From contig JAIRQA010000125.1 in the NCBI GenBank assembly GCA_031256715.1, forward strand, positions 1 through 48,391: 48,391 nucleotides of DNA, in the 5' to 3' direction. Position numbers and translations under genes: made by a program. This DNA comes from Coriobacteriales bacterium (GTDB lineage: Bacteria; Actinomycetota; Coriobacteriia; Coriobacteriales; UBA8131). Below, piece by piece: positions 25,849 through 34,598 of this stretch. The notes under the pieces are model-generated. The model was not told the DNA's origin. It was given only the letters and a program-made list of their open reading frames with translations, and made no database searches. Every line of letters starts with the position of its first letter. Positions within the stretch are counted from its first letter, which is position 1.

Positions 25849-27978
25849 TCAAGCACCTTTCAGTTGGTTTGAAAAATTACGTTTTTCTAATCGCGAAATT
25901 ACAAATGCTGCGACAACTACATCTGCGGCTGCAGAAACAAGAAGCAGCAGAAGCGCAACTAGATTGTTAGAGAATAGATATGCAAAAAGAAGCGCCAAAA
26001 TATTAACAGATAAAAGGACGGTCGCTTCTATTGCGTAGCGTTTATAAAATGGAATCGCATGCAGCTTTGCTACTAACAACCAGCGGCGCTTTGCCATAAT
26101 TAGTATCTGCACCAAAAAAATGCTGGCGGCCATGCTAGCAAAGAAAAGAGCGATGTAGGCAGCGAATAAAGTTGTAATTACGCCTTGTAGCTTGCTTATT
26201 TGTTCAGCCATAACATTTTTTACTGTGTCAAAGCGAATGTCATTGTTCGCAACCGCGCTTTTCTTTAAGTCGTTATCTAGTGCCACCATATCTGTATTTG
26301 CGGGAAGTTTTATTGGATTGCTTATCCCGGTAATTCCCAAACTTGCTAGCGTATTGTTGCTAACGTTGCCTTCGGTAATTACTTCGATAACAGGACTTTG
26401 TAAGTAATTTCCTGTGCTTGCGTCAGCTTGTGAGCTACTAATGTAAAAAGTAAAGATGCTATTAGAGTCTTGATAGTAATATATCTTTGGCTTTTGGCTT
26501 CCGGTATTGTCGCTAGCGCCAAACGGAGAATACATGCCTAGGAGCGTTTCAAGAGCAGCTTCACTTTCTGTAATTTTGCTTGCCGGAATTAGCACAACGG
26601 GTGCAGTTTCATCTTCGTTTACAATGATCTTATTACTGTTAACATCAAATATGGTATAGGATTGCAAATAATTTGGGTTAACTATAAGACGTGCAGGCAA
26701 ATCCTTGCCGCTTGTGCTGCTACCAGCTGGAATACTATCGTAGCCTTCTGAATATATTGCACCGTAATTTTTGTTTAAGAGCGGATAGATACTAATAATA
26801 TTTTCTCTGCCTTGTCTGCCATTATTGTTAACCATGTCGTCAAAATCATCTTTGGTCTGAGTAAAGGAATTTATGACGTACAAATCACCTTGGTTAAGTA
26901 ATTCCTGATGGGTTTGTATTTGCGTCATGTAAGCTGTAAGGGAGGGGGCTATAATTAGTGTGAACACAATTAGCATTACGACATAGCCTAATTTCGTGAT
27001 GCTTGCAATTGCAAAAAAGGGACGCAATGACATCGAGTCCTTAAGCACTGATGATGTCTTTTTGCTATTAACGAGTAAAAGCAATAAAGATGTTAGGCAG
27101 ATAAAGACAATTAGGGCAACAATCTGAACAAGAATCAAACCAAAAAGGAAATCTAAGGAGTAGGAGGATACAAAACATAGCAAGCCGATATCAAATATAG
27201 CAATGGTTGCGCAAAACACAAGTGGTATGCCTTTAAGATATCCTTTCCAAATGCTAAAGCTGGACCACCCCAATAGCGATTGAACGCCGATTTCCTTTGC
27301 CCTTCGTATTGGAACACTGGCAATAAATAGACAAAAAATTAAGCCTATAAAAACAAGTGCGGCAATGCCAAATTCACCAATTCCGCTACTTTGGATTACC
27401 TTAAAAGATGTTTTCTGAGTTAGCGCGTTTACATCTATTGTAAAATAATCGCTAATTTTCGTTAGCAACGCTTGTTCGTTAAAGGATTCTGTAGAGATTA
27501 AGCGATAGGTGCCATTTACTATGCCCTTTTTATCGTAATAAGCGCTTAAGCTGTTTATGGATACCTTATGGTTGCCCATAAACTCATAAAGACCGCCAAC
27601 CTGATGCGAATCATTACTGTTGTAACTTGCTAAAAATTCATTATCGTCCTGAATGAATCTGCCATCTGTAAGACCAATGTAATTTACGGGATAAAGATTG
27701 TTAACGAAAATGCCTGAATAGATGGTTTCGGGTGCATCGTCATAAGCTTCTGTAACTTTAACGATTGAGACATTGCATTCGCTACTTAATTTTCTAAAAA
27801 ATGAAAGTGCTTGACTTGTAGACACACTAGTGTCTTTGATGTAAAACTCAGTTGTGTATTTTGTGTTTCCCAGAGCACTTATGCGTATAGCATCATTGTA
27901 ATCGTAAAAGAAAGTATAAGATATAGCTGCGATAATAACGCTGATAATCAGCACTAATTTTAGAGGGATTTTATCCAT
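25849..27978 (-). CDS. Bacteriocin-associated integral membrane protein (ABC permease, 7-TM type)
   Basis: A 709-residue membrane protein. One N-terminal helix (LKLVLIISVIIAAISYTFF) is followed by an extracytoplasmic domain (about 30-200), four helices around 205-345 (FGIAALVFIGLIFCLFIASV, IPLVFCATIAIFDIGLLCFV), a second large external domain (about 355-585), and three C-terminal helices (LFAAYIALFFASMAASIFLV, ending with basic residues). This layout fits the DUF1430-like family found next to lactococcin-972-type ATPases. Together with the downstream ATPase it should form an exporter or immunity pump. The start is excellent: AGGAGG 5 bp before ATG. A hairpin lies just upstream. Confidence 0.75.
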   Translation of the reverse strand: MDKIPLKLVLIISVIIAAISYTFFYDYNDAIRISALGNTKYTTEFYIKDTSVSTSQALSFFRKLSSECNVSIVKVTEAYDDAPETIYSGIFVNNLYPVNYIGLTDGRFIQDDNEFLASYNSNDSHQVGGLYEFMGNHKVSINSLSAYYDKKGIVNGTYRLISTESFNEQALLTKISDYFTIDVNALTQKTSFKVIQSSGIGEFGIAALVFIGLIFCLFIASVPIRRAKEIGVQSLLGWSSFSIWKGYLKGIPLVFCATIAIFDIGLLCFVSSYSLDFLFGLILVQIVALIVFICLTSLLLLLVNSKKTSSVLKDSMSLRPFFAIASITKLGYVVMLIVFTLIIAPSLTAYMTQIQTHQELLNQGDLYVINSFTQTKDDFDDMVNNNGRQGRENIISIYPLLNKNYGAIYSEGYDSIPAGSSTSGKDLPARLIVNPNYLQSYTIFDVNSNKIIVNEDETAPVVLIPASKITESEAALETLLGMYSPFGASDNTGSQKPKIYYYQDSNSIFTFYISSSQADASTGNYLQSPVIEVITEGNVSNNTLASLGITGISNPIKLPANTDMVALDNDLKKSAVANNDIRFDTVKNVMAEQISKLQGVITTLFAAYIALFFASMAASIFLVQILIMAKRRWLLVAKLHAIPFYKRYAIEATVLLSVNILALLFAYLFSNNLVALLLLLVSAAADVVVAAFVISRLEKRNFSNQLKGA

Positions 27979-27996
27979 TTGGGCCTCCTGTATAGG

Positions 27997-28028
27997 GCAG
28001 TCCTCGCCATAAAAATGACAAGGACTGC
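27997..28028. other. Hairpin just upstream of the bacteriocin-type permease gene
   Basis: GCAGTCCT (27997-28004) pairs with AGGACTGC (28021-28028) across a 16-base loop. In the leftward direction it sits about 10 bp ahead of the ribosome binding site with no U-tract, so an attenuator or mRNA-stabilising role is possible. Rightward it is followed by TTTAAT. Confidence 0.5.
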
Positions 28029-28047
28029 TTTAATACGACTGATAGAT

Positions 28048-28107
28048 AGCAGCCGCGACAGTCACTTCTCAAAAATAGATAGCCGCGACAGTCACTTCTC
28101 AAAAAGA
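28048..28107 (-). repeat. Tandem duplication of the aldo/keto reductase 3' end
   Basis: The last codons and stop of the reductase (TTTTTGAGAAGTGA on the minus strand) plus about 15 following bases are repeated once more directly downstream, a unit of about 27-30 bp. The second copy is noncoding. Confidence 0.8.
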
Positions 28108-29225
28108 TTAGACGCTTTTTTTAGCTCATTAATGATGGGGATGGCCTGTGGACAAGCGCTTTCGCAGGCGCCGCAGGCAATGCAAGATGCAGCTCCATTA
28201 AGATGACTCATTTTTGTTTGCCACATATACTCGAATGCGGCAGACTGTTTGCGGGTTTCTCCAAAGCGTAAAACCAGATTTAGAGCCTCGAAGATGCCTG
28301 GTATTGCAACATTTTCTGGACAGCTTTTCATGCAATACTCGCAGGATGTACAGGGAACAACGGGGACTTTTTCTAACTCTGCTTGCACGGCTGCAATTAC
28401 CGCTTGTTCGTTGGCATTAAGCGGTGCGAGGTTAGTAAAGGTGGCAATATTATCGCGCATTTGCTCTAAGTTAGACATGCCACTAAGAATTGTGATAAGA
28501 CCATTAAGCGAGGCAACATAGCGCAGCGCCCAGCTTGCAGCTGAAGACGCGGGGTTTGCTTTGAGCAACAATTCACTGGCAGCTTGAGGCAAATCTGCTA
28601 GGCTTCCGCCCTTTACAGGCTCCATGGCAATGATGGGTTTGTTGTGCGCTTGCGCGACCTCTAAGTTTGCCTTGCATTGTATAGAATGGCTTTCCCAGTC
28701 TGCGTAGTTTAGTTGCAATTGCACGAATTCTACTTCCGGATGCTCGCAAAGAATAACCTCTAGCTCGTCGGCTTTGCCATGCGAAGACAGTCCTACATGT
28801 TTAATAAGACCTTCTTGCTTGCGCTCTTGCAAAAACTCCCAGATGTTAAAGCGGCTAAAATACTCGGTGCGAAGTGCTCCTAAGTTGTGCGCAAGGTAAT
28901 AGTCAAAGTATCCAGCGCCTGTACGTTCTAGCGAGGTGTAAAACATCGCTTTGGCTTCGTCTGCTGTTTCTGCGCGCCACGCCGGAAGTTTGGTTGCTAG
29001 CTTAAAGCTGGCGCGTGGATGGCGATCTACAAGTGCAATTTTGGTGGCGGCTTCTGAATCTTCGTAGCCGTAGGCCGTGTCGAAGTATGTAAAGCCAGAC
29101 TGAAGAAAGAGATCTGTCATTTGTTGGAATTGCTCTATGTCTATTTTGCCATCTATGCGTGGTAGACGCATTAGACCGAATCCAAGCTTGGGTATGTCTT
29201 TACCAAGATAATTATTGAAGTCCAT
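28092..29225 (-). CDS. Aldo/keto reductase with C-terminal ferredoxin domain
   Basis: A 377-residue cytoplasmic oxidoreductase. The AKR barrel is about 1-285: KLGFGLMRLPRIDG, FTYFDTAYGYEDSE with catalytic Asp/Tyr, KLATKLPAW with Lys, LAHNLG in the place of the usual catalytic His motif, and GLSSHG. A C-terminal ferredoxin region (about 295-370) follows with CTSCEYCMKSCPENVAIP and CIACGACESACPQAIPI for two [4Fe-4S] clusters. This fused family is common in anaerobes; the substrate is unknown. Start supported by AAGGAAG upstream. It stands 113 bp ahead of the bacteriocin-type exporter in the same direction. Confidence 0.9.
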   Translation of the reverse strand: MDFNNYLGKDIPKLGFGLMRLPRIDGKIDIEQFQQMTDLFLQSGFTYFDTAYGYEDSEAATKIALVDRHPRASFKLATKLPAWRAETADEAKAMFYTSLERTGAGYFDYYLAHNLGALRTEYFSRFNIWEFLQERKQEGLIKHVGLSSHGKADELEVILCEHPEVEFVQLQLNYADWESHSIQCKANLEVAQAHNKPIIAMEPVKGGSLADLPQAASELLLKANPASSAASWALRYVASLNGLITILSGMSNLEQMRDNIATFTNLAPLNANEQAVIAAVQAELEKVPVVPCTSCEYCMKSCPENVAIPGIFEALNLVLRFGETRKQSAAFEYMWQTKMSHLNGAASCIACGACESACPQAIPIINELKKASNLFEK

Positions 29226-29456
29226 GATACTAACTTCCTTCCTCCTTGTGCTTGTAAATGCTTCATTTATTGTAGCTTAATTTTATGCCTTTTGTGTTGA
29301 CAAGCTTATCAAAAAGAAGTAAAGTGGATTTAGCAATAAAGTTAGATAAAGCTAACTTTAGCACCTGTGGGCAAAGCACATTGCCATAGCTTGCTATAGC
29401 TTGCCATAGCCTAAAACGTTGGTATGCAGAAACGCTGGTCTGCAAAAACGCGCTTC

Positions 29457-29541
29457 TGTACTTTTAGGAACATTGTACTTTTAGGAACATTGTACTTTAA
29501 AGAACATTGTACTTTTAAGAACACTGTACTCTAAAGCGTAT
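29457..29541. repeat. 17-bp tandem repeat
   Basis: Five units starting at 29457, 29474, 29491, 29508 and 29525, consensus TGTACTTTTAGGAACAT, with degeneration to the right. It lies in the intergenic region between the divergent aldo/keto reductase and ABC genes; 29226-29456 to its left holds nothing recognisable. Confidence 0.85.
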
Positions 29542-29550
29542 TGCGCTCAA

Positions 29551-29683
29551 AAGCGCCGGCACGTACTGGCACATACTGGCAAGCGCCGGCACGTACTGGC
29601 ACATACTGGCAAGTGCCGGCACGTACTGGCACATACTGGCAAGTGCCGGCAAGTACTGGCTCGTACTGGCAAGTACCAGCACG
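29551..29683. repeat. 30-bp tandem repeat with 10-bp inner periodicity upstream of the ABC genes
   Basis: Four 30-bp units (29551, 29581, 29611, 29641) plus a partial. Each unit is three 10-mers: AAGYGCCGGC, ACGTACTGGC, ACATACTGGC. The shared GGC recurs every 10 bp over about 130 bp and ends about 20 bp before the start codon of the ATPase. TGCCGGCACGTACTGGCA is a near-palindrome. Confidence 0.9.
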
Positions 29684-29706
29684 AAAAAACGAAGAAGGGA
29701 CAGACA

Positions 29707-30402
29707 ATGTTAGAAATTAAGGGTTTACGAAAAGCATATGGCAGCGACAAAGCCAAGATTGAGGTGCTTAGAGGTATAGATTTAAAGATTGACAAAGGCG
29801 AGCTTTGCGTTTTGTTAGGACCATCAGGATCTGGTAAATCTTCTTTGTTAAACATAATTGGAGGTATCGAGCAAGGCGACGATGGTAGTGTTGTTGTTGC
29901 CAAAAAAGATATTTTACGCATGAATAAAAAAGAGTTGGCGCAGTATCGCAGGGAACAACTTGGGTTTGTTTTTCAGTTTTACAATTTAGTGCCGGATCTA
30001 ACTCTAAAAGAAAACATAGAAGTTGGTGCCTATCTTAGCAATATGCCGCTTGGCTTAGAAGAACTGATTCAAACGCTGGGGCTCGCACAACACACAAGCA
30101 AGTTTCCCACTCAACTTTCTGGGGGACAACAGCAGCGCTGTGCTATTGGTAGAGCGGTAATAAAAAACCCCGGACTTCTGCTTTGCGATGAGCCCACAGG
30201 AGCCTTAGATTATGCTGCCTCTAAAGACATCTTGCAGTTAATAGAGGACATCCACAAGCGCTATGGCACAACAATTCTTATTGTTACTCATAATGAGGCG
30301 ATTAAGGCAATGGCAACTCGTGTAATTAAGCTGCACGATGGACAGATTCGCGACGACTACATTAATGAGTGCCCGCTTGCCGCCGCCAGTGTAGATTGGT
30401 AA
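29707..30402 (+). CDS. ABC transporter ATPase, MacB/LolD type
   Basis: A 231-residue ATPase: Walker A GPSGSGKSS, Q-loop FVFQFYNLVPDLTL, signature LSGGQQQRCAIGRA, Walker B LLLCDEPTGALD, and TILIVTHNEAI. The FxFQxYNL and EPTGALD forms are typical of ATPases that pair with FtsX-like permeases for mechanotransmission, lipoprotein release or peptide efflux. It directly precedes the FtsX-type permease by 9 bp, so the two form one transporter. A ribosome binding site GAAGGGA lies upstream. The promoter region is occupied by the 30-bp array. Confidence 0.92.
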   Translation: MLEIKGLRKAYGSDKAKIEVLRGIDLKIDKGELCVLLGPSGSGKSSLLNIIGGIEQGDDGSVVVAKKDILRMNKKELAQYRREQLGFVFQFYNLVPDLTLKENIEVGAYLSNMPLGLEELIQTLGLAQHTSKFPTQLSGGQQQRCAIGRAVIKNPGLLLCDEPTGALDYAASKDILQLIEDIHKRYGTTILIVTHNEAIKAMATRVIKLHDGQIRDDYINECPLAAASVDW

Positions 30403-30411
30403 TCAAACGAC

Positions 30412-31521
30412 ATGAAAAACACCACTAAAAACAACACGAAGAGCGACACGAAAAGCGACACGAAAAGCGACATAAGAGACCTTGCGAAAAAGAACACAAG
30501 AAACAACACGAAAAGCGACATAAGAGACCTCAAAAAAAGCAACGCGAAAAGCAACGCGAAAAGCAGCACGAAAAACGCTATAAAAAATCCGATCAGCAAA
30601 AGAATTGTAAGACAACTTAAGCATAATATAGGACGTTATCTAGCAATTTCTGCAATATTCATTGTTATGATAACTGTTGTTGGTGGCTTTTTAGTGGCAG
30701 CAAATGGCAACAAGCGCGGCTTAGAAGAAGCAATAATCAGTTGCTTGCAAGAGGATGGCGAATTTGCAACTAGCGAGCGCCTAAGTGCAGATGCTAAAAA
30801 TAATGTTGAGAAGTTGGGCGTTGAACTTTTTACCAACGACTACCTAGAATACGAATATGACAGCGCAAATACCTTACGAGTTTTTGCGAATCGCGAAGAA
30901 ATTAACCTTGCCAAACTACATGAAGGAAGACTTGCACAAAATGAAAACGAGATAGCAATAGACTCGCTTTACGCACAAAATAACAATCTGGCTATAGACG
31001 ACACCTTTACCATAGATGGCGTTAGCTATAAAATTACTGGTCTAGTTTGGCTGCCAGACTACACATCATTATTTAAAAACAACACAGATTTAGCAATGGA
31101 TGCAAAACACTTTGGGACCGCATTGGTCGCCACAAAGGCTTTCGCTAAGTTTGCCGCCGAGCGCGTTACAATTAATTATGCTTGGCGCAATAGCGACCGC
31201 AATCTAAGCGACGATCAGCAGTTTAACCTTACCCAAGACATAAAGGACACTCTAATTAAAGACGGCGTGAGGCTAACCGCCTTCATGCGCTCTGCCAATA
31301 ATCAGGCAATAGCCTATGTCGCAGATGATTTAGGGACAGATGTTCCCATGATGTATGGGTTTCTGATTGTCATGATGCTCATATTATCCTTTGTCATTGC
31401 GATTATAACTTCGCACACGATAGCTGCCGAGGCAGGCAGCATAGGCGCACTTGCAGCAACAGGCATGCGCCGAGGCGAGCTTTTGCGACACTATCTGGCC
31501 CGCCTTTATTGGTCATGCTAG
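30412..31521 (+). CDS. FtsX-type ABC permease, N-terminal part (frameshifted)
   Basis: A 369-residue frame. It begins with a repetitive basic head of about 60 residues (NTKSDTKSDTKSDIRD) that is not part of the permease family. A membrane helix follows (YLAISAIFIVMITVVGGFLVA), then an external domain (about 100-295), and then helix 2 (MYGFLIVMMLILSFVIAII) with the FtsX segment EAGSIGALAATGMRRGELLRHYLA. The frame then fails after CTGGCC at about 31499 and ends at a TAG. The expected continuation (PLLVMLASGIVGS) is in another frame, so one base seems to be missing near 31500-31503. It is the partner of the ATPase at 29707. Confidence 0.8.
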   Translation: MKNTTKNNTKSDTKSDTKSDIRDLAKKNTRNNTKSDIRDLKKSNAKSNAKSSTKNAIKNPISKRIVRQLKHNIGRYLAISAIFIVMITVVGGFLVAANGNKRGLEEAIISCLQEDGEFATSERLSADAKNNVEKLGVELFTNDYLEYEYDSANTLRVFANREEINLAKLHEGRLAQNENEIAIDSLYAQNNNLAIDDTFTIDGVSYKITGLVWLPDYTSLFKNNTDLAMDAKHFGTALVATKAFAKFAAERVTINYAWRNSDRNLSDDQQFNLTQDIKDTLIKDGVRLTAFMRSANNQAIAYVADDLGTDVPMMYGFLIVMMLILSFVIAIITSHTIAAEAGSIGALAATGMRRGELLRHYLARLYWSC

Positions 31522-32852
31522 CCAGTGGCATCGTTGGTAGTGTTATCTGCGCCACATTGTCTTATCGCCTCTTCAATGACATCTATCATACATCTTATAG
31601 TCTCCCACCAATCGCAAGTTTGTGGGACACAGAAAGCTTGCTTACGGTAGTTCTTCTCCCCATTGCTAGCATGCTAGTAATCTGCGGTATCCTTTTGTTT
31701 AGAAAACTCTCGCTGATGCCTGTGCGCTTCTTGCGTGGCGAGTTGCGTCTGGGGCGTAGCACTAGGGGCGCACACAGCCGTAAGGCCATGCGTTTGCCGG
31801 CAGTCACGTTTTTTAAGCGCTTTCAGATGCGGGTTTTAATTGGCAACAAAGGCAGCTACATCCTGCTTTTTTTAGGTATATTGCTTGCAAACTTTATTCT
31901 TATGATGGGATTAATACTAGGCCCGTCACTTGAAAAATATGTTACTGATATTCAGCAAGACGCGGTGGCCGAATATCAATATGTGCTTAAAGCGCCAACG
32001 AACTTGAAGAACAATGATAATGTAGAGAAGTACGCGATTCGTTCTATGGAGTTTACTGCGCCAAGCGGGCAAGATTTTGAGGTCTCGATGTTGGGGCTTG
32101 TTAAGGACAGCAGCTTTTTGCCTGACGCGAATCTGCGTGGTGATACGATTTTGGCGTCGGAAAGTTTCTGGAAGAAATTTAAGCTGCAAGAGGGCGATAA
32201 GGTTTTAATAAAAGATGGTGTGACTAATAAGACCTATGAAGTAGAAGTTGATGGTAGTTATCCATATGCTGCCGGATTTTCGTTGCTCATGTTAATAGAC
32301 GATATGAATGCGTTGTTAGACAATGACAGCGATTATTTTAATGGCTATTTTGCGCGCCAAAAATTAGACATAAACGAAGATTTTGTGGCCACGATAATAA
32401 CTCCTGAGGTGCTAAGAGGAGGTGGGGAGCAAATGTTAAGCATGTTTGACAAGATGATTGGCATCTGCCTTTTTGCCTCTGTAGTTGTGCATCTTGTGTT
32501 GTCGTTGTTATTAACCAAACTTGTTTTAGATAAAAACGCCCACAATATTGCGCTAATGAAAATCTTTGGTTATAGAACAGCTGAGCTTAGGCGTATATTC
32601 ATTAACGCTAACACAGTGGTTGTGGTAGTTTCGTTAATTGTGACATTGCCGCTGGTAGATATTGGCGTTGTGACAATGTATCAGGAGTTTATGATGTCTA
32701 AGATGAGTGGCTACCTGCAAATGCAGTCGCAATGGTGGATGTATTTAGTTATTGTCGCAATTGGTCTTTTGTGTTATTTACTAGTTACACTATTGCAGAT
32801 TCGTAGGTTAGACAAGTTAGATATGGGCGCCGCCTTAAAAGTTGCCGAGTAG
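31509..32852 (+). CDS. FtsX-type ABC permease, C-terminal part (frameshifted)
   Basis: A 447-residue frame that continues the preceding permease: helix 3 (LLVMLASGIVGSVICATLSY), helix 4 (LLTVVLLPIASMLVICGILLF), a loop with basic residues, helix 5 (GSYILLFLGILLANFILMMG), a second external domain (about 165-300), then the C-terminal FtsX-like module (LFASVVVHLVLSLLL, NIALMKIFGYRTAELRRIF, WWMYLVIVAIGLLCYLLVTL). The TTG/GTC start is an artefact of the frameshift. Joined, the two parts give about 810 residues, the normal size for this permease type, so the intact gene was probably functional recently or still is. Confidence 0.8.
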   Translation: MVMLASGIVGSVICATLSYRLFNDIYHTSYSLPPIASLWDTESLLTVVLLPIASMLVICGILLFRKLSLMPVRFLRGELRLGRSTRGAHSRKAMRLPAVTFFKRFQMRVLIGNKGSYILLFLGILLANFILMMGLILGPSLEKYVTDIQQDAVAEYQYVLKAPTNLKNNDNVEKYAIRSMEFTAPSGQDFEVSMLGLVKDSSFLPDANLRGDTILASESFWKKFKLQEGDKVLIKDGVTNKTYEVEVDGSYPYAAGFSLLMLIDDMNALLDNDSDYFNGYFARQKLDINEDFVATIITPEVLRGGGEQMLSMFDKMIGICLFASVVVHLVLSLLLTKLVLDKNAHNIALMKIFGYRTAELRRIFINANTVVVVVSLIVTLPLVDIGVVTMYQEFMMSKMSGYLQMQSQWWMYLVIVAIGLLCYLLVTLLQIRRLDKLDMGAALKVAE

Positions 32853-32869
32853 CTGCGAAGTAGCGTGGA

Positions 32870-33010
32870 AGTTGTGGAGAAGTGCTAGCATTGCTGGGAT
32901 TCACAGCGAGAAAGTTGCGTGCAAGTAGCTAGGAAGTAGCGTGCAAGTAGCGTGCAAGTTGTGGAGAAGTGCTAGGAAGTTGCGTGCAAGTTGTGGAGAA
33001 GTGCTAGTGT
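32870..33010. repeat. Degenerate tandem repeat between permease and ppx genes
   Basis: Units built from GCGTGCAAGTTGTGGAGAAG and GTGCTAGGAAGT recur four to five times in the 170-bp gap between these convergent genes. No terminator hairpin was found for either. Confidence 0.7.
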
Positions 33011-33026
33011 TCTAGAAAATTATTCA

Positions 33027-34463
33027 TTAGCGACTTTGAAGAATTTCTTGATAGTGGTCAAGGAGAATGCCCTGTAAGATGTCAGTTTCGCTTACCGTCA
33101 TCTTGGTTAAGTTAGCGGCGTGCATAGTCTGTTGCAAGATGAGTAGGCCGCCAATGATAATGCCAGCGCGTTTGGGATGAAGACCAACAACTTGCTTGCG
33201 CTTGGCAAGTGGCAAGCTAGAAAGGTGTGCGATTATACTATCTAGCTCGCATATACTTATGCTAGCACCATGCACTTTTTTAGAATCGTATGGTTCTAGT
33301 GCGTCGCGTATGGTAATAGCAGATGTGGCCGAGCCGGCAACAGCAAACATGCGCTTTGGCGCTTGGTGTTTGATGGCTTTATGCTGAGGCGTTTGAGAAA
33401 AACTATTAAAGAATGGCAAGATCTGTTCTGCCACCCACTGTGTTGCCAAAGCGCGTTCGCTTGCGCTTGGTGGGTCTTCGCGCAAGAAGAGGTCTGTAAG
33501 TTTGCGGCTGCCAAATGGGAAAGAGTGCGCCGCAAAGACACTTGGTTGTTGTGGTTTAGTTAGAGTAGCACTTAAACATTGTGCTTCGGGAAAGTTTTCG
33601 CTGGGTTGTCTCGCTTCGGGAAAGCTGTGCTGCCGCGCGCCAGTCAGTTGAGCACCAATGATAACTTCCGATGAACCACCACCCACATCTACACTCATTA
33701 AGGGCTCGTCGTTTATTTCTAGGGAATTAAAGCCGCTTAGAGTGCCTGCAAAGGAAAGCTCCGCTTCGCGCTTACCCGAAATGATGCTAACATCTACTCC
33801 AAAGTTGGCAAGTGCGGCAATGACATCCGCGCTATTTATGGCATCGCGCATGGCGGCGGTTGCAACTGCAAGAACAGGAATGCTACGCGTTATACCTGTG
33901 TCACTTGCGAGAATAGGAAAACCCTGCGCCATGCCCGCGTCGCATGCGAGAACGGGAAAACCCTGCGTCACGCCCGCGTCGCTTGCTAGAACGGGAAAAC
34001 CCTGCGTTATGCCCGCGTCACTTGCGAGAATAGGAAAGCCCTGCGTCATGTTTTCATTGGCAGGAATAGAGCATGCGGATTCATGTGTTTTGGCAATGAT
34101 ATCGTTAAACTCGCAAACAGCACTACATATGCGCGAGATGGCAGCATCAGAGATGCGTCCGGTTAAAGCTAAGCCCTCGCCCATATCTGTGATGATGGTC
34201 TTGCGCGCAAGCGTTTGAATTTCTAAGTGGTTGTCGCATGTGCTAGCGAGCTCGCTGTTTTTCTCGACATTTTTCTTACTATTATTTTTAACGGCAAAAT
34301 CGCATGTGCGACTGTTAGGCGTGCGCCCGCTAGTGAAGCCGGCATCATCTTTGTTTGCACAACTCGCCGTGTGCCCATTAGCAGAATCGTTAGGCCGTGA
34401 GACAATTTTGCCAATTAACAAACGCGAAGTTACAGTACCAAAATCTATTGCTGCTAGTATCAT
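33027..34463 (-). CDS. Ppx/GppA-family exopolyphosphatase / pppGpp phosphohydrolase
   Basis: A 478-residue ASKHA-fold phosphatase acting on polyphosphate or pppGpp. Core motifs are LAAIDFGTVTSRLLIG (phosphate 1), VLAVATAAMRDAINSADV, IISGKREAELSFAG, SVDVGGGSSEVIIG (phosphate 2), FAVAGSATSAITI and ERALATQW. The family is usually about 300-330 residues in this short form; the extra length comes from three insertions: about 20-80 (Ser/Asn-rich), about 140-200 (four and a half 13-residue units with FPVLASDAGITQG), and about 285-320 (FPEARQPSENFPEAQ). The inserts fall in loops, leaving the motifs intact. The ATG follows the 18-bp repeats, and no clear ribosome binding site is visible. Confidence 0.88.
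   Translation of the reverse strand: MILAAIDFGTVTSRLLIGKIVSRPNDSANGHTASCANKDDAGFTSGRTPNSRTCDFAVKNNSKKNVEKNSELASTCDNHLEIQTLARKTIITDMGEGLALTGRISDAAISRICSAVCEFNDIIAKTHESACSIPANENMTQGFPILASDAGITQGFPVLASDAGVTQGFPVLACDAGMAQGFPILASDTGITRSIPVLAVATAAMRDAINSADVIAALANFGVDVSIISGKREAELSFAGTLSGFNSLEINDEPLMSVDVGGGSSEVIIGAQLTGARQHSFPEARQPSENFPEAQCLSATLTKPQQPSVFAAHSFPFGSRKLTDLFLREDPPSASERALATQWVAEQILPFFNSFSQTPQHKAIKHQAPKRMFAVAGSATSAITIRDALEPYDSKKVHGASISICELDSIIAHLSSLPLAKRKQVVGLHPKRAGIIIGGLLILQQTMHAANLTKMTVSETDILQGILLDHYQEILQSR
33884..34050 (-). repeat. In-frame 39-bp tandem repeat within the ppx/gppA gene
   Basis: About four and a half copies of a 39-bp unit encode FPVLASDAGITQG variants, inserted just ahead of the conserved VATAAMRDA motif. 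Synonymous and conservative changes between copies suggest they are not brand new. Confidence 0.9.
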
Positions 34464-34481
34464 AGTATGCTAGCACCGTGC

Positions 34482-34571
34482 CTTAATATCATACCGCGAC
34501 TTAATATCCTACCGAGCCTTAATATCCTACCGCGACTTAATATCGTACCGGGCCTTAATATCATACGATTC
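34482..34571 (-). promoter_or_regulatory. 18-bp tandem repeats upstream of the ppx/gppA gene
   Basis: Five units (34482, 34500, 34518, 34536, 34554) with consensus CTTAATATCNTACCGNGN on the plus strand, occupying nearly the whole gap between the ppx start and the divIC-like stop. It may be a regulator array or merely another expansion. Confidence 0.65.
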
Positions 34572-34598
34572 GCTAGCGCTTGCGTCGGCTGCACTTTT

